Origin: Phialophora verrucosa
Lineage: Eukaryota > Ascomycota > Eurotiomycetes > Chaetothyriales > Herpotrichiellaceae
Length of the DNA stretch: 64,000 bases
Assembly: GCA_002099365.1 (NCBI GenBank)
Contig: MSED01000001.1
Coordinates: 2,232,001 to 2,296,000, forward strand
Direction: 5' to 3'
The position numbers and the translations under genes were made by a program. Shown piece after piece: positions 58,205 to 64,000 of the stretch (positions are counted from its first letter, which is position 1; each line of letters opens with the position of its first letter). A model generated the notes under the pieces. That model had not been told where the DNA came from, did not search any database, and worked only from the letters and a program-made list of their open reading frames with translations.

Positions 58205-59011
58205 TCATGGGGCTAACAAAAATGCCAGCAGACATGACAGGGACAGCAGTTTCATATGCATCTTCTGTGATGAGGCACTTGCACTGAAAGTGTTGTCAAA
58301 GGGGCTACCGCCGCCACTCCCGCCGCCCGAGTCCTGAGACTCGGAAGTACTTGTCGCAGAAGCTGAGCTAGACGTCCCTGATGAGGAAGAGGCAGACGCC
58401 AAGCTTGATGTTTCAGATTCAATAGAGGTTGGAATTGAGCTGGAGGTTGAGGACGCCGTTTTTGTACTTTTAGTGCCGGTGCTGGTAGTCAGTGTGGTTC
58501 CGCTGCCGGATCCAGTCCCGCTGGACCCAGTCGCGGTCGTTGCTGCAAAACCCGACGAGGTTGCTTCTGTGCTCGTATCCGAAGTCGCCGTATCGACTGC
58601 CATGCTCATGGTCGATTGTACCGAATTACTGGCTTGTGTGGCCTGCGCGGTAGTCGCCGTGGTAGACACAGCATTGTTGGCGCCACACAGAAAATCCACA
58701 ATGTCGCCCAAGAAGAGGTGTCCGATAACGCTACTCGAATCCGCCTGTTGGCCTGCGCACCGGCGCTGAACAAATACCTGCGAGGCAGCCAAATTTGCCT
58801 GACAATCAGACGAGCAGGATCCCTTACCGCCAATGCCTTGGAAATCGTCGTTGTCGCACAGGTTCACTGGCGTGTCGTAGGCAAGTGTGCACGCGGTTGA
58901 AAAGCCGACGATGGGTTGGATGGAGGAGAATGAGGCCGTGGCGGACGAGGTCTGGACGAGAGCATATAGAAGAATGGCAAGCGAGAACCGAGCGTGCAAC
59001 CGTGCATCCAT
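58205..59011 (-). CDS. GPI-anchored six-cysteine cell-wall protein
   Basis: A single exon of 268 aa from the ATG at 59011 (MDARLHARFS). An upstream in-frame ATG would bury the signal peptide. The signal peptide is LAILLYALVQTSSATA. A compact domain with six cysteines follows (ACTLAY, NLCDND, SCSSDCQ, RRCAGQ, FLCGANN), ending near residue 115. A long Ser/Thr-rich, probably O-glycosylated stalk then leads to a C-terminal hydrophobic tail (LLSLSCLLAFLLAP) after small residues, as expected of a GPI attachment signal. It is likely at the plasma membrane or in the wall. It is not a clear CFEM domain, since eight cysteines would be expected there. Confidence 0.75.
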   Translation of the reverse strand: MDARLHARFSLAILLYALVQTSSATASFSSIQPIVGFSTACTLAYDTPVNLCDNDDFQGIGGKGSCSSDCQANLAASQVFVQRRCAGQQADSSSVIGHLFLGDIVDFLCGANNAVSTTATTAQATQASNSVQSTMSMAVDTATSDTSTEATSSGFAATTATGSSGTGSGSGTTLTTSTGTKSTKTASSTSSSIPTSIESETSSLASASSSSGTSSSASATSTSESQDSGGGSGGGSPFDNTFSASASSQKMHMKLLSLSCLLAFLLAP

Positions 59012-60464
59012 GGCAGAGGCAGTGCTTGTGGTCGAAGGGCTGGCTAAATGATGGAGCCGAGATTTGTTCCACGGATGGAATTGTCGTTTGTTGTAGCGGC
59101 GATGAGCGCAGCTGGTGTTTACAGTGTCCGGCAGAATCTTGTTCACTTGAACGACCGCTCTCCGAGATGCGGCACGTGCAATAAGCCCGCGAGAGATGAG
59201 AAAAGACCACCGTCACGATAGTACAAGTTCGCAGTCACCGCTGCTCTGCTGGACAGAGTTGCATCACCAATGCGCGTGACGACCTGATGACGAGAAAAAT
59301 GTGACTTGAAATATGGTTCCCAGCCGTGTAAGAATTTCTCCAGATGTGTTTGTCCCAACGCTCCTTGCCTAAGAATCAGCCCACCTCCCGGGCGCGAGTT
59401 GCTTTGACTTTGCTTCACTGTCAGGAAATAGCTAAGCCGACAATCTTCTCTTCGCGAAGAGCCAGATCAACACGGGAGTACGTCAGTCCAGACCCGCTGC
59501 AACCGGGATGAATGACGAGCAATCAGGTAGATGACGATCTGGTAGGGGTTGTAACAGATCCTCGCCGATCGCAATCAAAAGTGCGCGCAGCCTCGCGGCA
59601 ACCGAGTCGTCTGTACCGATTGATGGTAAGAGCGTCGTGCAGTCTCTGGTCTACTCGAATACCGCAACCTGTGATGTCAGATCTCCGCCTCTTGGATTTC
59701 GCTTGGGGTTGAGGTTCTAATGGAAAGTTGGGAAACCGCGGTTGGGAGGTTAACGGAGAAGTGTCTGGGAAACCTCTCGCTTCTTGAGGGGTGGTCAGCT
59801 ACCGGAGGTCTTTCAGTATCTATGGATAGTTCAGCCTGCTGCTTCAATGGCGCACGGAAGAGAGACAGGGGAACGCGATCTATGGTTCCAGACTCTCTTT
59901 CCGTCACTTCTGGTACTCAGCTGGGCCCCGCGGATGCGGTCATAGTGAACAATGTCAGCCAACCTGTCCTCCTGCATACTGCATCGGCGTTGCTGGTAAA
60001 GCGCCGTCGCTTGGGCGGTTGGCACAAGGCCTTGGACGAGTCGTCGCGGTCGGTGGACCTCATTCTGCGACGACTGTGACCCTGACGCTATGCTGAAGAG
60101 GATGGGGACGGTGAAGAGGTGCAACAAGAAATGTATGATCGTCAGGAACCGAAGGCGACTGATTGGTGGGAGGAGGCATCGGCACCACAGGGGGCCTGCA
60201 GGGTCACTTTCCGGTCGTTTCATCGAGTGCCGAAGACAAGCTTTACAGCGCCTGCTTCGCCAACCACTGCCGATGTAGCCCTCTGCTTGCTCTCGCACGC
60301 ACAGCCAGATCGACCGCAGTCCGGAAGTTGTACGACGCTGTTACGAAGAAGTTGGTAGGTATGAAAGCGATTCAGTGTGGCTTCCAAGGCCACCTCCCAC
60401 ATAGCATGACTACTCCGGACCGTCCTGGTCACCCCGGAATCCCTTCCTCCGCTCTTGCTTCCAT
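59012..60464. other. intergenic, nothing recognised
   Basis: About 1.45 kb upstream of the wall-protein gene and downstream of the dehydrogenase gene. Open frames (up to 155 codons) show no recognisable family. Confidence 0.4.
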
Positions 60465-61653
60465 CTATGGAATGAGCACCCCTCGGAACCTGACTTTGCC
60501 ACTCGTCATCTTCTCCATAGCCTCCTCGGCTTTGTCAAGTGGGAATTTCTCAATCATGCAATGGACGCCGTGCACTTGAGCAAAAGCGATGGCTTCTTCG
60601 CTGTCCAGAGCGTGTCCGCTAGGCCATGCCTGGATGCTCAATCCCTTGCCGATCATGGATGCCGTGTTCACCTCGACAGGTCCCGCCGCGGCCAGAATGA
60701 TCAACTTGCCCAGTGGTCCTAAGCCACTGAGCAGAGAAGGAATGAGTTTCTCGTTGGGAGCTGTGAAGAGAATGCAGGATGCTCCGCCCAGTTTCTGAAG
60801 TTGTTCACCAATGTCACCCTTCGATGCGTCAATGTACTCGTGCGCACCCAACTGCGTGGCGAAATCCTTTTTGTCTGCGCTGGAAGAGATGGCAACCGTC
60901 CTGTATCCCGCTTTGCTGGCGTATTGCAATGCAAGGTGGCCTAAGCCACCCAAACCTTGCACTGCGACAGTCGATCCCGCGAGAACTTTTTGTTGTCGGA
61001 GCGCTGTTCGACGTCAGTCAGCTTGGATGTCGGCGAAGATGAGGACAGACTCACAATTGAAGACTGTCACACCGGCACACAGTAAGGGGCAGTACTCTGC
61101 TGGATCTGCGTCGCTGGGGATCCGGACGACTGCTTCGGTCCTCAGAGTCACGTATTCTCCATATCCCTGGAAGTCGTGTCAGTGCACACTCCGATACAAC
61201 AATTGAAGATAAGGCGTACCCCATCCCTGGTGACTCCGTTAATCGCTTCGTTCTCGCACATCTGGAACAGCCCGCGTTGACATGGGATGCAGGTTTGGTC
61301 GTGGCCGCCGTGCCACGGTCCTCCAACGTGATCTCCAAGCTTCCATTTCTTCTCTGTGTCTGGGACGGCAGCGACCTCCCCGATGACTTCGTGACCGGGG
61401 ACGATTGGGAAGCTGTTGCCGAACAAGCCGAAGCGAACTGCGTGGTCGGAATGACAGACACCACAAGCAAGAACCTTCACCAGAACCTAGGATGCTCAGT
61501 CAAGATTGCCGACGGCACAATCTTCCGATCAACCGTACGTACCTCTCCAGGGTTTGGCAGTTGAAGTTTTACCTGCTTGAACTTGATCGGTTCTCCCTTC
61601 GCCTCGAAGACACCGACCTTGTATTCTTCGGGAAGATTTGGTGCTGACGGCAT
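60465..61653 (-). CDS. zinc-dependent alcohol dehydrogenase (MDR family)
   Basis: Exons 61653-61543, 61486-61220, 61166-61055 and 61003-60465 give 342 aa. All three introns (56, 53, 51 nt) join known MDR blocks: GEVLVKVLACGVCHSD, TRDGGYGEYVTLR and VFNSLRQQKV. Catalytic zinc ligands are C48, H69 (PGHE) and C156. The structural zinc lobe has C103, C106 and C114, with Asp100 where a further cysteine can stand. The NAD(P) loop is QGLGGLGHLAL at about 179-189, and ISSSADKK afterwards suggests NADPH preference. It should oxidise or reduce alcohol/aldehyde pairs. The length and the GVTRDGGY motif match fungal ADHs of about 340-350 aa. Confidence 0.9.
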
Positions 61654-62079
61654 ATTGAATGGGACAAGAGAAGTGATCCGTTTGGGTTTCCGCGGCTTTG
61701 TGAAGTGAATCGAAGCTTAGTTGGACAGCTGGACTCAATCTAGGTGTCCCAGAGCTGCTGGGACCTGGATTTTATATCCTGCCATGGAGATAACGTCGAT
61801 TGGCACTTGGGGGGGTGGGCCGGCAGACCGATGATGTCAAAACTCGATCATCATGAACCAGAAGCTTGAGGCGCTCAGTCCGCAGCTCTCCCAGATACGA
61901 GCCTATGCAGGGGACTTGCATATCGAGACTGATTGCTGTGATTGGTAACGCACGTAGGCGGGAATGCTTGCTTTTTCGGCCGCGCCGCTTTCGACAAGAC
62001 ATGGTTTCCCTGTACAATGTCGCTCATACTGTAAGGGAGTTCCCTGTCACGTGCACGCTACCACGCCATGCACGCCTTG
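61654..62079. promoter_or_regulatory. promoter region of the alcohol dehydrogenase
   Basis: About 430 bp between the dehydrogenase start and the AT-rich element. No specific site was identified. Confidence 0.3.
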
Positions 62080-64000
62080 CAGTTCATCATGGCTGTTGCG
62101 CAATTATTAATTATTTCGCAACCGCGCATCTAAACAAGCTGTTATTTTGCAATTATGAAGATGAATATATGACCGTCCTCTTAATATAATTCATAACCCT
62201 GTAAATGCCTCGGCGGTGCAACGTTCCTCCGCGGCCTCACGGCATGCTAGTTGGCACCCTCCGCCTCTTCATCGCTGTCGGCAACGATAATAACCTCTTC
62301 TTTGCGTGCTGGTGCTGTGGTGGAGGTCTTTGGTATACTGTCTCGGCGTTTGAGGCCTTCTTGAAGCTGCTGGTTAGCCTGTTTAGTATATATTATCTCG
62401 TGCTTTTAAGCCTACCTTTCGAGGCGCTGCTGGTCTCTCTATTGTCGCCTTTATAACGCCAACCGTTGGTTCTCTTCCTTTTAAAGCTGTTGTTACCGCT
62501 TAAGCTCGGCCTTCTGAGCTTACTTTTAGTCTTTTTAGTGTACCTAGTCTTGAAGTTACTGTTAGGCGGACTGAATTTTAGCTGGACTGAAGAATATTGC
62601 CTTACCTTTATTAATCTTATTAAGATTATAAAATAAAGGCTTCCCGCGCTATCTCCGCCTCTTTTCCGTATGTATAGTATACTGTAAGCCTTTATTCTCA
62701 GCCTTTAGAAGCTATATTTGCACCGACAGCTTCTTAAGTAAGCCTTAAAGCTTTTATGCCTCTAGATTAGGCTATAGGCCTATTAATTATTTAAATAAGC
62801 TTTGTACTTACCGTATATTGTCTACGGAGAGAGAGGAGGCTGTTAAATAGCTAGGGGCTCTATATCTTTACTATATTTACTAGTATACCTATTTTAGGTT
62901 AAATAGCTATAATCCTATCCTCTCCTAGCTATTTAGTATATTAGTATAGCTTATTACACGGTGCTAGGCGGTCTTAAATAGCCCGAAGAACTCTCTCTTA
63001 CTAATATAGTATAAGCCTTATGTCTTATAAATCTAGATATTAAGCTCTTAAGAGTAATAGTTCGCTAAAGGGCTAAATAGGCTAATATCGAGTAGTTAAA
63101 GGCGATATATCGAATACGGAGGGTATACTGTAATAAGTACTCTATATTATTTACACTAGGTTAAAAACTTTATATTAATATAGCTACTATACCCGTCTAA
63201 GAAGAGAAGGCGATAATTACGCCTATTTCGCGCCTTTACCTTAGTAAATCGGTTAAATACAGTACTTAACTATATATACCCGAATTCGTTATTTATCTAG
63301 CCTGTCGGAGAGGACGTAAAGAAGGCTTTATCCTTCTTAGTGTTAAAGTTATTTAGCTAGCTATTTTAGAGGTTTATTATAAGTATCTAGTAGATAATAG
63401 AAGAGGGTAAATAGCTACCGTCTATATAGATAGTCGTAAGGACTATAATCTACTTATAGTTACTGTCTTAGCCTATATTGAGTAGTTTACTACTGTTAAA
63501 GTAGCTTTTAGTAAAGACTCTCTTAGCCTTTTAAAGAATACTAAGTAAGAAGCCTTTTTTATTTATATTATAGGTATTTTAGGGGAGGATGTTATATTAA
63601 GTAATCTTAGTAGTTACTTATAATATATAAGTGTTAAATAGGTATAATAATAAAGCTTTAACCAGCTTAAAATAAAGGCGATACTACTATATATTATCTA
63701 CCTTTTTACGGTTTAAATCGGCGCTAGCTAAATACCTAAATACTAGTGTATTCTTATTAGTCTAAATAAACTAGTATACCTAGTTCTTTCCGGGCCTTTT
63801 TTAATAGATATCTTATATAAAGTTGCGAACTATTGTATTAGTCGGAGGAATACCTCTCTCGGTAAACTTATTAATATATATAACGAGGTTCTTCTGTTGT
63901 TGTTTAGTGAGTAATAATACAGAGTCGGTATACTCCTGTCGGCTGGAGGTTTCGCCTCTCCAGCGCCGTGAGAGGGTTAAACGTTCGATCCTGTGCTCTT
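62080..64000. mobile_element. RIP-like transposon relic running off the window
   Basis: Composition shifts at about 62090 and is extreme from 62560 on: dense TA steps, few CA/TG steps, no open frame of any length. Stops often read TAA or TAG where CAA/CAG could have stood, as RIP would produce. The less damaged left edge keeps a minus-strand tail (see 62247-62400). No LTR, terminal inverted repeat or target duplication could be proven because the right end is outside the window. Confidence 0.65.
62247..62400 (-). pseudogene. C-terminal remnant of a transposon-encoded protein
   Basis: Reading leftward to TAG at 62247-62249, one frame gives QANQQLQEGLKRRDS, then a Ser/Thr linker and ARKEEVIIVADSDEE plus AEGAN. 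An in-frame TAA just upstream of about 62405 may be a mutated CAA. A Gln/Lys-rich helix followed by an acidic tail is common at the ends of fungal DNA-transposon proteins, but no family is assigned. Confidence 0.35.

Noticed and set aside
59012..59146. 45-residue N-terminal extension of the GPI-anchored protein
   Set aside because: It would place the signal peptide in the interior; the ATG at 59011 puts it at the start.
63941..64000. Possible tRNA 3' half (GTTCGAT followed by a stem-like end)
   Set aside because: No matching acceptor or anticodon stem could be formed within the window, and it lies in transposon wreckage.

Overview
The window looks like nuclear DNA of a filamentous ascomycete (Pezizomycotina); I cannot settle the class from sequence alone. 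The evidence is: genes broken by 44-152 nt introns with GT...AG ends and CTGAC/CTAAC-like branch sites, a HET-domain gene, MFS transporters, a GMC oxidoreductase relic, and two AT-rich stretches that look mutated by RIP (TpA-rich, CpA/TpG-poor). I saw no rRNA, convincing tRNA or CRISPR array. All exon joins were worked out by hand from frame, splice signals and remembered family motifs. No search was run.

Layout. 0-5 kb is housekeeping: the 3' end of a gene with a SUMO-E1 (UBA2)-like tail, elongin C, and tRNA-splicing endonuclease subunit Sen54. 6-24 kb is an accessory block: an unknown 269-aa protein, a 1688-aa NO VEIN-like protein with a GHKL ATPase at the N-terminus and a PD-(D/E)XK-like C-terminus, an unknown proline-rich protein, a HET-domain protein, an Hsp70-like ATPase, and an AIG1-like GTPase divergent from it. 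24-29 kb holds a sugar transporter and a decayed GMC oxidoreductase. 30-37 kb holds a single-pass membrane protein, a class V aminotransferase with two frameshifts, and a RIP-like relic. 37-43 kb holds a PHD-finger coiled-coil protein, an isochorismatase-fold hydrolase and a DHA1-type MFS exporter. 43-54 kb holds a Ser/Thr kinase, a Tea4/Bud14-like SH3 polarity protein, a PPIL3-type cyclophilin and an arrestin-like protein. 56-62 kb holds a polyQ protein, a six-cysteine GPI-anchored wall protein and a zinc alcohol dehydrogenase. The window ends in about 1.9 kb of AT-rich transposon-like wreckage.

How genes may work together. The 7.4-24.3 kb block is the most interesting part. Four large proteins of classes used in self/non-self recognition, chaperone-like sensing or nucleic-acid conflict lie next to each other: GHKL ATPase plus nuclease-like domain, HET death domain, Hsp70-like ATPase, and GTPase. 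The last two share a promoter region of about 390 bp. I infer a possible allorecognition or anti-parasite island; no member has proven function here. The kinase and the Tea4/Bud14 homologue are also divergent neighbours. The isochorismatase-like hydrolase and the MFS exporter are adjacent on the same strand and could form a small detoxification pair.

Single-base lesions occur in two genes (class V aminotransferase, GMC oxidoreductase). They may be real pseudogenisation or assembly errors.
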